Part shown: piece by piece, positions 48,748-57,852 of the stretch
How positions within the stretch are numbered: position 1 is the stretch's first letter
Layout of the letters: every line of letters begins with the position of its first letter
Origin: Xenorhabdus koppenhoeferi
GTDB lineage: Bacteria > Pseudomonadota > Gammaproteobacteria > Enterobacterales > Enterobacteriaceae
Direction: 5' to 3'
DNA length: 64,000 bases
Assembly (NCBI RefSeq): GCF_900116635.1
Contig: NZ_FPBJ01000004.1
Location: forward strand, 61,129-125,128
Program-made: the position numbers and the translations under genes
Notes under the pieces: generated by a model
Seen by the model: the letters and a program-made list of their open reading frames with translations, nothing else
Told to the model about the DNA's origin: nothing
Database searches by the model: none

Positions 48748-49623
48748 TCATCCCAATTCCAACGAACTAATTGCCTTGACTTTATCTTGCCGTCCCTTGG
48801 ATACAACATTGCCTTTGTACATCCTGTATGTATTAAAGAGTCCCCGTAGCCCATATTCGTGAGCCAGCAGGAGAAAGTCGTTGTTATCGGTTTCAGGAAC
48901 ATCGGCTGATATGTTTTCTCCGGCAGGAACCAGCGCAAATGCAGTAAGAGCGAGAGTTTCGACAGCTTCTGGATTGTCAGCATGAAAAGGCCCGATCCGA
49001 TAGCCGTTATGAGACTTACGGATACCGATGACGCCGGAAATTCCTGTTTTGGAATAGGTACAAAACCCATAGCGCTGCTCTCCCCAAAACCAATTAGAAA
49101 GCAATGTATCCCGATAGATGCCGCTGCATTCGGCATCGTATTGAATGATGTCAGCGATATTGGCTGGCGTAATCGGGATCGCGCCTGTCGGCGGGATAAT
49201 TTTTTGCGTAATGGAGCCAGAAAGCCGGACATTGCGATAATGGATGACAAACCCTCTTTTTTCATAGATCTGAATTTTATCCCAATTACCATCACACCCA
49301 ATCGTGCGATGTTCTGCATAGGCAATGGTGGGTTTCCATATTCTTGCAGCGCAAACATGATGACGAAATTCCGGTGCAATGATGAAATTGCCGCCAAACG
49401 AATAATTATCTGAATACTTGACCATCGATATTGATGCAATTGGTTGTTCATCACGATAGGCAATAAAAAAGGCATTCGGGTCTACATTAAAGAAATTAGA
49501 TGTATCGCCTATGCACATATCCCAATTTTCGGCCTCTGCCCAGCCAAGAACAATGGAGTTCCATTGTCTGGCATTTACCGATCGGATGAGACATGTTTTG
49601 CTGCTCTTCTCATTCATAACCAA
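48748..49623 (-). CDS. GNAT N-acyltransferase (HlmA-type)
   Basis: A 291-residue protein with an N-terminal GNAT domain (about 1-145: AFFIAYRDEQPIASISMVKY, FIIAPEFRHHVCAARIWKP, YEKRGFVIHYRNVRL) and a second C-terminal acetyltransferase-like domain. In the holomycin pathway HlmA acylates the holothin amine using acyl-CoA; in Xenorhabdus longer or branched acyl chains are used. Position directly after the acyl-CoA dehydrogenase gene matches hlmA next to hlmB. Start at 49623 or at the ATG two codons later. Confidence 0.82.
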   Translation of the reverse strand: MVMNEKSSKTCLIRSVNARQWNSIVLGWAEAENWDMCIGDTSNFFNVDPNAFFIAYRDEQPIASISMVKYSDNYSFGGNFIIAPEFRHHVCAARIWKPTIAYAEHRTIGCDGNWDKIQIYEKRGFVIHYRNVRLSGSITQKIIPPTGAIPITPANIADIIQYDAECSGIYRDTLLSNWFWGEQRYGFCTYSKTGISGVIGIRKSHNGYRIGPFHADNPEAVETLALTAFALVPAGENISADVPETDNNDFLLLAHEYGLRGLFNTYRMYKGNVVSKGRQDKVKAISSLELG

Positions 49624-49757
49624 TATATCCTCTCGAATAGGGTAGGATGTAAGAGCCTACCGGAATAGACTCTCAGTGTTGGGAACTTCAGAGCTATTTG
49701 TAGCAATTCATCGGCCTATCTTTGCGTTTGCGGCATGACTAAGCACTAAATTGAATA

Positions 49758-50900
49758 CTAAAGTCCCATAGATTTACTGATAATTTCTTGCAATACCTCG
49801 CTGGTTCCACCGTAAATAGTTTGAGCGCGGCTATTTAGCCAATTCTTGCCGGCAACGGAATCGCGCATATATCCCATCCCGCCATGTAATTGCAGGCAAC
49901 GATCTGCCACTTTCATCTGAAGTTCAGTTGTCCATAACTTGATGCGGGCTGCATCCACTAAGCTGAAAAGGCCTTGGTTAAAAAGATCAGTGGCGTTATC
50001 AAGATAAACGCGGGCAATTTTTACTTCGGTATCCAGTTGAGCGAGGACAAAACGGTTGTACTGAAAGGAACCGATGGACTGATTAAAGGCTTTTCTTTCT
50101 TTCACATATTCCAGTGTGCTTTGCAAAATATTTTCGGCACTGGCAACCGCCACAGTTGAAATGCTGAGACGTTCACGAGGCATTGCTGACATGAAGTAAT
50201 AGTTGCCGAGGTTTTCACGGCCAATCAGATTGGTCGCAGGTACTTTGCAGTCATGGAAAAAGAGTTCAGCGGTATCACTGCCGTTCCAGCCAATTTTTTT
50301 CAAAGGTTCTCCTCTGGAAAAACCCGGCATGCCCCGCTCTATTGCCAACAAACTGATACCCTGACCTTGCTGTCCTTCTTCAGTTTTGACAGCAACGACG
50401 ATTAAATCCGCATTAATACCATTGGTAATGTAGGTCTTGCTGCCATTAACCAGATAATAATCCCCTTGCCGCGTAGCCACGGTTTTAAGATCTGCGGTAT
50501 TGGAACCCCCATTTGGCTCTGTCATGGCAATAGCTGCGACCTGTTTTCCGCTACATAGATCCGGCAACCATCTCTTTTTCTGATAGGTGTTACCGAGAGC
50601 AAAAATGTAGCTGGTGGTAACATCATTGTGGGCCACGATCCCCGGTACGGTGACACCTGCTTTGATAAGCTCTTCTGTCAGAATCACCGCGAATCGATAA
50701 TCGTGTTTTCCCAGCCCTCCGAATTCGGGGCTGACACTGATACCCAGTAATCCTGACCTCCCCAGTTTTTCCCAGAAAGAGCGCTCAACCAGTCCGTTTT
50801 CCTCCCATAGCTGATGCTCAGGGACGATTTCACGTTCAAGAAACTCACGGCAAGACTTCCGGTAATTCTCGAAATTATCAGTCTCAATACGCATATTCAC
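49758..50900 (-). CDS. Acyl-CoA dehydrogenase (HlmB-type)
   Basis: A 380-residue flavin-dependent acyl-CoA dehydrogenase with VAAIAMTEPNGGSNTADLKT and LQLHGGMGYMRD, which are family signatures. At the position of the MCAD catalytic Glu (YEGT) it has Gly (TIYGGTSEVL), as in long-chain or isovaleryl types that place the base elsewhere. In holomycin biosynthesis the family member oxidises the PCP-bound Cys-Cys intermediate. The start (ATG at 50900, or 50894) overlaps the thioesterase stop by 4 bases. Confidence 0.88.
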   Translation of the reverse strand: MNMRIETDNFENYRKSCREFLEREIVPEHQLWEENGLVERSFWEKLGRSGLLGISVSPEFGGLGKHDYRFAVILTEELIKAGVTVPGIVAHNDVTTSYIFALGNTYQKKRWLPDLCSGKQVAAIAMTEPNGGSNTADLKTVATRQGDYYLVNGSKTYITNGINADLIVVAVKTEEGQQGQGISLLAIERGMPGFSRGEPLKKIGWNGSDTAELFFHDCKVPATNLIGRENLGNYYFMSAMPRERLSISTVAVASAENILQSTLEYVKERKAFNQSIGSFQYNRFVLAQLDTEVKIARVYLDNATDLFNQGLFSLVDAARIKLWTTELQMKVADRCLQLHGGMGYMRDSVAGKNWLNSRAQTIYGGTSEVLQEIISKSMGL

Positions 50901-51628
50901 TCCAGATTCTTTGTCAGCAGTATTTGCTTAATGACATCCCAGTGTTGGTACACAGCGAAGTGATCCCCTTCGATACGGATGAGCGAAGTATCGTGAGAAG
51001 TGTAATTTTTCCAGTCTTCCATATCTGCCAACGTGACATAGATGTCATTGGTGGCTGAAACAAGTGCCAGCGGATAATTCACTCGTATATTGTCAATCTG
51101 GGGAAATTGGCTGCGTATCAGGTAATCACTGCGCAATTGCTTGATAATTGGTTTTATCAGCGCAGGCTCGTTCAAGATGGCTTCGGGTGTCCCTTGGTCT
51201 TCTTTGATTTTTTGGATTAACTGTTCATCCGTCCATTGATGACGCTCATCTTGCTGTTGAAGATGTGGAGGAACAGAACTGGAAATCACGCCAAATAGAG
51301 GAGATATACCATAGTTTTTCACTAATACGTGACCAACCGCGATACTCAGAACTCCACCAAAGCTGTGGCCAAAGGTGATCCATTCAGTAATCCCCTGAGC
51401 CTGTTTCTGCCGGAGATCGTTCCAGATATCAGACGCCAGCCGTTCAGCCAGTAAATCGAGATCGTCTATTTCCGGCTCTTTAGCCAGATAACCGCGACCC
51501 GGGATCGCAACTGGTTGCAAGATTGCGGCATTAGTCGCCATCAGATTATTCAACCAAGGGCGATAAATTGCTGTTGTAGCTCCCGCGTGTGGAAAGGCAT
51601 AAATGACCCGTCTGCACTTAATGTCCAT
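50897..51628 (-). CDS. Type II thioesterase (HlmC-type)
   Basis: An alpha/beta-hydrolase of about 243 residues from the ATG at 51628 (MDIKCRRVIYAFPHAGATT). It has the nucleophile elbow GHSFGG and a catalytic His in EGDHFAVYQHW. Type II thioesterases release acyl groups from NRPS carrier domains. A longer start at 51676 exists but lies within the preceding GMC gene; the chosen start overlaps that gene by 11 bases. Confidence 0.9.
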   Translation of the reverse strand: MDIKCRRVIYAFPHAGATTAIYRPWLNNLMATNAAILQPVAIPGRGYLAKEPEIDDLDLLAERLASDIWNDLRQKQAQGITEWITFGHSFGGVLSIAVGHVLVKNYGISPLFGVISSSVPPHLQQQDERHQWTDEQLIQKIKEDQGTPEAILNEPALIKPIIKQLRSDYLIRSQFPQIDNIRVNYPLALVSATNDIYVTLADMEDWKNYTSHDTSLIRIEGDHFAVYQHWDVIKQILLTKNLE

Positions 51629-53276
51629 TTGCCCTCCGTTCGCTGGTGGTTTCCTTCTCAAGCAAGAAACTGACAATACGTTCAGCGACCATGATAGTTG
51701 TCAGATTAGTCGGCATGGAAGGAATCGTGGGAAACAAAGACGCATCGGCAACGGTTACACCTTTGATGCCACGTACCTGCCCATTTTCTTGGGTTGCACT
51801 ATCCGGATCACCGTCAGCACCCATTCTGAGCGTGCCGGAAGCATGCCAGCCCGGATTGACCAGATTCTTAATCGCACTGTTCATGATTTCGTCGTTATAA
51901 ATCATGGAGTGAGACCAAAATTGAATGCCGTCAAGGAAGGAATCGACTTCTGGATGCTGTAGAACTTCCCAAATTTTGCGTACGCCGCCCACAAGACGGG
52001 CGATATCTGCCGTACTGCGAGTGAGGGGCAGATCAATTTCGGGCAGTGCTGTCAAATCGGCACTACTGATAAAAACGCGCCCCAGTGCCTGCGGGCGCAT
52101 CAGCATCACGGATGCTCCGACCAACATGGGATAAGCAACGCGATCTCTGAAACCCGGCACGGTATCACTGGCAACATTATTCAGCAGACCAATTTGTACA
52201 TCGACTTTTGCGTCATAACCGCTGCTGATGCGGGCCGCAATTTGACGCCACGGCAGACCTGTTGTACAGACTCCCGCTTTGGGAAGGGCCCATAATACGA
52301 CTGACGCATGATCCGTTAAATTTCTGCCAACGGCGGGTACTTCCGCAACAATCGGAATATCCAATGAATTCAGATGACCGGGATCACCCACACCTGATCG
52401 TTGTAACAACGCAGCTGAGCCAATGGCACCGGCGCAGAGAACGATATGTTCTGCTCGATAAATCAGCTCTTTTCCTGCCTGAATAACTTTTACACCAGAA
52501 GCGACAGTACCGTTAAAGGTGATCTGTGCAGCCAGAGCATCAGTCATAATGTGCAGGTTTTCTCTCTGCAAAACCGGCTCAAGGTATGAACGATAGACAT
52601 CCACCCTTTCGGCACCATTGATGACATTGGCAGGAACAGGGCCTACGGCGGGTTCTTCACCGACATTAAGGTCATCGGCATAAGGGACGCCAGATTGTTC
52701 GCAGGCGTGAGCAAAAGCCATATCAAGGGGATGAATCTCACCGTTTGGCGGTCTGCGCAGACACATTGGCCCGTGTGAGCCATGATTGTCATCATTGATA
52801 TAATCGACATCATTCTCCAGCTGCTTGAACCACGGCAGAACTTGCTCCCAAGACCAATTGGGACAACCCATTTTTACCCATTGTTCGAAATCGCCCGGAA
52901 AGCCTCTCAGAGCGATAGCACCGTTAACCGCAGAGGAGCCGCCGAGTACTTTTCCTACCCGATAATTGAATGGCCTGCGTCCTTTATGTTTGCGGGCCGT
53001 CTGCTTGTCTTCCTGCGCAGGCACAGAAGGTGGAATGAGATCAGTGAACCGATCTTCATTGCGTACATTGGCCTCATAATCCCAGTTATATCCTTCCAGT
53101 ACCAAGCGTGAGGCGTCTCTGAGCGGGCTGGCAGGGTTGTGAACATCGGAAGTGTGACCGGCTTCAATCAGCAGTACGGACTTCATGCCATTTTCAGACA
53201 GGCGTGATGCAGCTACGCATCCCGCCGAACCACCGCCTACGATAATGTAATCGTAATAATCGTGTGTCTTGGTCAT
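51618..53276 (-). CDS. GMC-family FAD oxidoreductase (HlmD-type)
   Basis: A 552-residue glucose-methanol-choline oxidoreductase with the FAD motif YIIVGGGSAGCVAASRL, signature 1 (GKVLGGSSAVNGAIALRG), signature 2 (VLCAGAIGSAALLQRSGVG) and the C-terminal active-site region WHASGTLRMG and VADASLFPTIPSMPTN. In dithiolopyrrolone pathways a GMC enzyme is one of the flavoproteins oxidising the core. Its start overlaps the NRPS stop by 4 bases, so they are translationally coupled. Confidence 0.92.
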   Translation of the reverse strand: MTKTHDYYDYIIVGGGSAGCVAASRLSENGMKSVLLIEAGHTSDVHNPASPLRDASRLVLEGYNWDYEANVRNEDRFTDLIPPSVPAQEDKQTARKHKGRRPFNYRVGKVLGGSSAVNGAIALRGFPGDFEQWVKMGCPNWSWEQVLPWFKQLENDVDYINDDNHGSHGPMCLRRPPNGEIHPLDMAFAHACEQSGVPYADDLNVGEEPAVGPVPANVINGAERVDVYRSYLEPVLQRENLHIMTDALAAQITFNGTVASGVKVIQAGKELIYRAEHIVLCAGAIGSAALLQRSGVGDPGHLNSLDIPIVAEVPAVGRNLTDHASVVLWALPKAGVCTTGLPWRQIAARISSGYDAKVDVQIGLLNNVASDTVPGFRDRVAYPMLVGASVMLMRPQALGRVFISSADLTALPEIDLPLTRSTADIARLVGGVRKIWEVLQHPEVDSFLDGIQFWSHSMIYNDEIMNSAIKNLVNPGWHASGTLRMGADGDPDSATQENGQVRGIKGVTVADASLFPTIPSMPTNLTTIMVAERIVSFLLEKETTSERRANGH

Positions 53277-56200
53277 AGGTCATTCACCGCTTGAGATTGA
53301 ATAATTGTCTCAATAATGCGAGAAAAAGACTGAATATTAGAGTTCATGAACAGTCCTTCAATAATGTCTTGTTCGCCTACCGGCGTGATCTTAAACTCCT
53401 GCCTCAATGCACTGAGCAAGCCTACGGCATGAAGTGAATCACCACCAATATCAAAAAAGCCATCGGTGACATCAAAATCATCATGCTGAAGTTGTGCCTG
53501 CCAGAGTTTAAGGATCTTTGCTTCTATCTCATTAGCCGGTTCAACCATGAAATCGGTGTTCTCTTCGGTATCAGACCAAGGGAGAGGCAATGACTTACGG
53601 TCAATTTTTCCATTACTGGTTAATGGCATGTGGTGCAGCAAGATGTAATAACTGGGCACCATATAAGAGGGTAATGTTTTCCGTGCCAGTTCTCTTAGTT
53701 GATCCTGAAAATGGCCAGGCTCATGCAAAGTCTCTGCATTGACCGGAACAATATAGGAGACGATATGCCGTTGCCCGGTTTTGGCATGGACAGGGGCATC
53801 AATAACGACATGGTTGGTATTTTGGTGAGCCAGAAGACAAGCTTCAATTTCACCCAATTCAATGCGATATCCATTGATTTTCACCTGATTATCTTCACGT
53901 CCCAGAATTTCTATCAATCCATTCGCGATATAGCGCCCCAAGTCTCCCGTTCTGTACAATCGCTCGCCCGTAATGGGATGAGTAATAAAGCGCAGTGCGG
54001 TTTTTTCGGCATCTCCCAAATAACCCTGAGTCACACCGTCTCCGCCGATATAGAGTTCTCCTGTGACCCATTTGGGACAGGGGAGGAACCAATTGTTCAA
54101 AACATGGAAGGTCTGGTTTGCCAGCGGTTTGCCATAGGGAATGCTTTTCCAGTTTTTATCTATTTTTTCAATGGGATAATATATCGACCAGATAGAGCCT
54201 TCGGTGGCTCCTCCAAGACTGATGATCGCCGTATTCGGTAGATTTTCCCGAATGCGTTCTGGCAGATCGACAGGTATCCAATCGCCGCTCATAAGAATCA
54301 GCCTGAGTTTTGTTTCGGCCAATGCAGATTCATTTCTGTCTACCAGCACTTTGACGGGAGCGGGAACGCTATCCCAGATAGTGATTTGATGTTCGACCAG
54401 CAGCTCCAGCCAGATTTTCGGGTCATTGGCAGTTTCAGGCATTGCTAAGATAACTTTTCCTCCCACGCCCAATAGCCCGAAATAGTCATAGACAGACAAA
54501 TCGAAGCCTGCCGGTGCGACAGATAATACCGAGTCTTGTTCTGTCACTTGGAATTTGTGATTAATATCAAGCACCGTATTTACAGAATTACGATGGGAAG
54601 CCATAACCCCTTTAGGCTCTCCGGTTGAACCGGAGGTAAAGATGACATAAGCCAGATCATCCAGCCCCTGCTTTGAGGTCATTTGCCCTATATCCATAGT
54701 ACTATGCATGGGGCATTCATCCAGATTGATCCGGGGTAGACTGGCAAATTCATCCTGTTTAAACACTGTGCTGGCAGTAATGATACATTTTACTGTACAC
54801 CGGTTAAGCAGGCTCATGCGGCGTTCAGCGGGAAGTTGAGGATCGATTGCCACATAAGCCGCGCCTGACATAAGGACACCCAATAATCCGATCACTAAAT
54901 CCGGGCTTTGTGGCATGGATACCGCGACAATATCATTGGGATTAATCTGGACAGAAGTGCAAATTTGCTGTGCGATTGCTCCGGCTTTGTTCACCATTTC
55001 CGAGTAGGTGATTTGATTTTCTCCCTGCACAAGTGCAATTGCATCGGGGAATTTTTCCACAGCATGCAAAATCATTTCATGCAGAAGCTTCATGTCAAAA
55101 TCGGTATCCGTTGCATTGGCTGCCACCCGTTCTGCCAGATCGGATTCAGGTAACTGCACCAATGATGAAGTCTTATCCCATGATGAATCATCTTCCGCGC
55201 AAGCTGTAATCAGCGTCAGATAAGCGTCCAGCATAGCTTCCACCATACCGTCAGGGAATAGTTCGTTGACTGTGTTCCAGTTAACTTGGACAAGTCCATC
55301 AACTAGGACAATTTGGTTTTCCAGCCATACCTGTGGGGTTTGATTGCTGCTATAGACTTGCGTGGCTTCCGACCAGCCCACATTTGTTACAACCTCGTCT
55401 AAATCAGAGGTGAGTGTATTGCTGAATACGACAGGTGCTGCCGCTGCACGGCTGCCGTGGTTGCGTCGGGTCAATTCCCGTAAAACCTGAACGCCATTGT
55501 AGGAAGAGTGCCAGCGATTCATCATCAAATCAGTCTGGATCTGTATTACACGTTCGCTAAGGCTTTCTGTCTCAGTTCCATGTATTCCCAGCAACATGGG
55601 TTGCAGGAAATTACCGACCACATTCTCAATGCCAGCAAAATAGGAACGGCGTCCAAATTGAGTGATAGTCAGGGTAAAAGTTTGACGTTTCGACCATTGA
55701 CGCAGCACTTCTGCATACATGCCGAGGAATACGGATTCCAGCGTCAGTTTACGCAATTCCGCTTTTTTCTTGAGCGTCAGTAGTGTTTCCGCATTGATTT
55801 TTCGACTGTAACGTTTGAAAGAAGGCGGAGAAAGCAACTCAGGGGCGTTTTTCAGAGGCAATTCAGGCGATGGAGGCAGATTCTCAATTTTCTGTTCCCA
55901 ATAGGCTTTATCACGCAGCCCCTGGGGTTGCCCCTGTAAATAACGTTCCGATTTGATGTAACTGCGAAAATCCATGTTGTCAGGTAAAGTGTGCAGGCTA
56001 TGCCCCTGATAAACTTGCCACCAATCACGCAGTATCACACGGACACTATGTAGATCCACAAACATCAAATCAAAATAGATATGCAGGCGGGTAATATCAT
56101 CACTCAGTCTTGTTGCCCGTATATTGAATGTCGGTGCTTTATCCACTGGCAGTAATTGCGTCTCCATTTCGTGGCGGATTATTGCCAGTTGTTCGTCTTT

Positions 56201-56665
56201 TTCTGATGCAGTCCATGTCCTGCCATCTTGAGTAGAAATGGTATAGGTCAACGGAGAAGGTAAAATTCGTTGCTGCCCATCCAAAGATAAAGTGGCTCGT
56301 AACATGGGGTGGTATTCAATGATTTTATTCAGAGCATCATTGAGTGCCTTGATATCTAAAGACGTCATATCCCATTCGGTATACAGGCAACTGGTTAATC
56401 CACCCAATTCTAATCCGGGATTACGGCCTATTAAATAAGCATATTGAATATCCGTTAATGGAAAGTCTTCTGCCTCAGAAATATTTTCTTCTGTTACTAT
56501 CGGCATGGCCGTGTTCAACGGTAAGGCATTGCGCAGCATCCCATGAATCTGTTGTATCAATTGGGAAGTTTCTATGCCCGCATTTTTATTTTCTGGTTCA
56601 GATAATTCAGGAGAAATAGAAACTTGTAATCCAGAACCTTGCAATGCTTTGAGAAAATGTTGCAT
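53273..56665 (-). CDS. NRPS, single module Cy-A-PCP (HlmE-type, cysteine-activating)
   Basis: A 1130-residue NRPS. The first domain (about 65-500) is a heterocyclization domain: FPLTDIQYAYLIGR, DLMFVD (the DxxxxD motif in place of HHxxxDG), VVGNFLQP, VVFSNTLTSD and QTPQVWLENQI. The adenylation domain follows (about 520-1020; YVIFTSGSTGEPKGV, YRTGDLGR). A carrier domain with the phosphopantetheine Ser at residue 1077 (FDIGGDSLHA) ends the protein. There is no terminal thioesterase. The specificity residues I read by eye are D-L-Y-D-L-S-L-I-W, close to the cysteine code D-L-Y-N-L-S-L-I-W. It would activate two Cys and cyclise Cys-Cys. Confidence 0.9.
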   Translation of the reverse strand: MQHFLKALQGSGLQVSISPELSEPENKNAGIETSQLIQQIHGMLRNALPLNTAMPIVTEENISEAEDFPLTDIQYAYLIGRNPGLELGGLTSCLYTEWDMTSLDIKALNDALNKIIEYHPMLRATLSLDGQQRILPSPLTYTISTQDGRTWTASEKDEQLAIIRHEMETQLLPVDKAPTFNIRATRLSDDITRLHIYFDLMFVDLHSVRVILRDWWQVYQGHSLHTLPDNMDFRSYIKSERYLQGQPQGLRDKAYWEQKIENLPPSPELPLKNAPELLSPPSFKRYSRKINAETLLTLKKKAELRKLTLESVFLGMYAEVLRQWSKRQTFTLTITQFGRRSYFAGIENVVGNFLQPMLLGIHGTETESLSERVIQIQTDLMMNRWHSSYNGVQVLRELTRRNHGSRAAAAPVVFSNTLTSDLDEVVTNVGWSEATQVYSSNQTPQVWLENQIVLVDGLVQVNWNTVNELFPDGMVEAMLDAYLTLITACAEDDSSWDKTSSLVQLPESDLAERVAANATDTDFDMKLLHEMILHAVEKFPDAIALVQGENQITYSEMVNKAGAIAQQICTSVQINPNDIVAVSMPQSPDLVIGLLGVLMSGAAYVAIDPQLPAERRMSLLNRCTVKCIITASTVFKQDEFASLPRINLDECPMHSTMDIGQMTSKQGLDDLAYVIFTSGSTGEPKGVMASHRNSVNTVLDINHKFQVTEQDSVLSVAPAGFDLSVYDYFGLLGVGGKVILAMPETANDPKIWLELLVEHQITIWDSVPAPVKVLVDRNESALAETKLRLILMSGDWIPVDLPERIRENLPNTAIISLGGATEGSIWSIYYPIEKIDKNWKSIPYGKPLANQTFHVLNNWFLPCPKWVTGELYIGGDGVTQGYLGDAEKTALRFITHPITGERLYRTGDLGRYIANGLIEILGREDNQVKINGYRIELGEIEACLLAHQNTNHVVIDAPVHAKTGQRHIVSYIVPVNAETLHEPGHFQDQLRELARKTLPSYMVPSYYILLHHMPLTSNGKIDRKSLPLPWSDTEENTDFMVEPANEIEAKILKLWQAQLQHDDFDVTDGFFDIGGDSLHAVGLLSALRQEFKITPVGEQDIIEGLFMNSNIQSFSRIIETIIQSQAVNDL

Positions 56666-56718
56666 ACATTATCTCCTACATGTAACCGAGAAAGTAAGGT
56701 TTCTCTATGTGGTGTTGT

Positions 56719-56758
56719 ATTTACCCTTTATCTTTCAGATTGCAGTTTTGTTGGCTGC
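56719..56758. repeat. ERIC fragment upstream of the NRPS
   Basis: Reads, in reverse orientation, the right end of an ERIC: CCCTTTATCTTTCAGATTGC then AGTTTTGTTGGCTGC. The core and left end are absent. Confidence 0.7.
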
Positions 56759-56771
56759 ATGGGCTTATTTC

Positions 56772-56803
56772 CGTTGCATCGTTGCATCGTTGCATCGTTG
56801 CAT
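56772..56803. repeat. (CGTTGCAT)4 octamer repeat in the NRPS promoter region
   Basis: Four perfect tandem copies of CGTTGCAT lie 107-138 bases upstream of the NRPS start codon. Octamer repeats can change copy number by slippage. Confidence 0.95.
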
Positions 56804-57354
56804 AGTTATAAATATTACTTATTTGTATTATTTATCTATGCTTTTGGAAATCTGCACTACAGCCATCGCACCACAATTCGAAATTTATTGGGTGTAATTG
56901 TTTGCCCTGATTTTTTAGGATCAAAATTAAACAGTCCCGAAAATATAGCCAGAGTGATTGGTTAGATATTGAAAATATGAATAGTTTTGGATAGAAAAAT
57001 TCCAATTGCTATTTTTCCTTCTCAACACTTACCCATTAAGAATTCAAATTTTTGTTTGATGGTATTTCTCAGGTTACATAAATTCAACATGTTTATAACC
57101 ATGTATTATATCTAATAACGACATCGAATGAATAATTATTATTACATAAGTTTTATTACTAAAGTATAGTTTAACACCATGATAATAATGGATTTTTATA
57201 TTATCATTATTTATTTACCAGGCAGGATTCATATTTATTTTAATATTCCTGGTAAGAAATAAATGATTGAAATAATCATGGGAAATGAAGATAAAAATAG
57301 ATAATGCCGTCGATAAACGGGAAAAAGTTTATCGACGGTGATTCAGAAATAAGA

Positions 57355-57852
57355 TTAAGAAAATAATGTTAATAAGAGTGCAGCTAAATACAACCCAACA
57401 CCATAAGAAGTATGTGCCATCAGGCTCCTGAACCTGGCTGTATTAGGTGCCGGAGTTTTGGAGGCAGCAATCCCTATTCCCATACCGGGTTGCAGAATGA
57501 AAAAAGGAGCCACTAAAGTCACGATACCTGTAATTAAAGCAGGCAAAAATGTAGGATTTTTTGCCCAATCCAATCCCCAAATAAATAACAGTAACCCAGC
57601 GAAAATGATGCCAATTAAATAGTGGGCGAACCAGCCGATTCCACTTTCATTTTTCACGGGTTCAGCTTGCATAATGTTTGTATGGGTAAATTGTCCTTTT
57701 GGAATGTGCCCAAGCCAGCGCCCCACCATCCCATAGTTCAGCGAGGGAATGCCGAAAAAGCGTTTCACAAAAACAGCCCAGAGATCCATGACAACTGTCG
57801 CTCCGGCACCAATCAATACAGAATAAACAATAAACTCCAGTCCTTCATTCAT
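57355..57852 (-). CDS. DUF2938 membrane protein
   Basis: A 165-residue protein with four hydrophobic segments (VYSVLIGAGATVVMDLWAV; HYLIGIIFAGLLLFIWGL; LITGIVTLVAPFFILQPG; YGVGLYLAALLLTLFS) and the family pattern FQPGMG-like (LQPGMGIGIAASKTP). Function unknown. It is divergent from an ArsR-rhodanese gene across 123 bases, which suggests control by that regulator. Confidence 0.82.
   Translation of the reverse strand: MNEGLEFIVYSVLIGAGATVVMDLWAVFVKRFFGIPSLNYGMVGRWLGHIPKGQFTHTNIMQAEPVKNESGIGWFAHYLIGIIFAGLLLFIWGLDWAKNPTFLPALITGIVTLVAPFFILQPGMGIGIAASKTPAPNTARFRSLMAHTSYGVGLYLAALLLTLFS

Larger units (their letters stand above)
46653..56665 (-). other. Dithiolopyrrolone (holomycin/xenorhabdin-type) biosynthetic gene cluster
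   Basis: Eight co-oriented genes, read from 56665 to 46653. They encode: Cy-A-PCP NRPS, GMC oxidoreductase, type II thioesterase, acyl-CoA dehydrogenase, GNAT acyltransferase, truncated globin, metallophosphoesterase and EpiD/PPC-DC-like flavoprotein. Seven match the families of the holomycin genes hlmE, D, C, B, A, G and F of Streptomyces clavuligerus, and the first five are contiguous with tight overlaps. The match is by family and order, from memory of the published cluster. The exact product (acyl chain) cannot be read from sequence. Confidence 0.87.
56666..57354. other. NRPS upstream region; AT-rich, repeats, no gene
   Basis: The 689-base gap between the NRPS start and the DUF2938 gene is strongly AT-rich. 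It contains an ERIC fragment (56719-56758), four tandem CGTTGCAT units (56772-56803) and several TGATAAT/ATTATCA dyads (about 57179-57210). No ORF was recognised. It should hold the cluster promoter. Confidence 0.6.

Noticed and set aside
48720..49475. 251-residue minus-strand frame overlapping the GNAT acyltransferase gene
   Set aside because: It is the same strand in another frame. The GNAT frame has clear motifs and operon position; this one has none.
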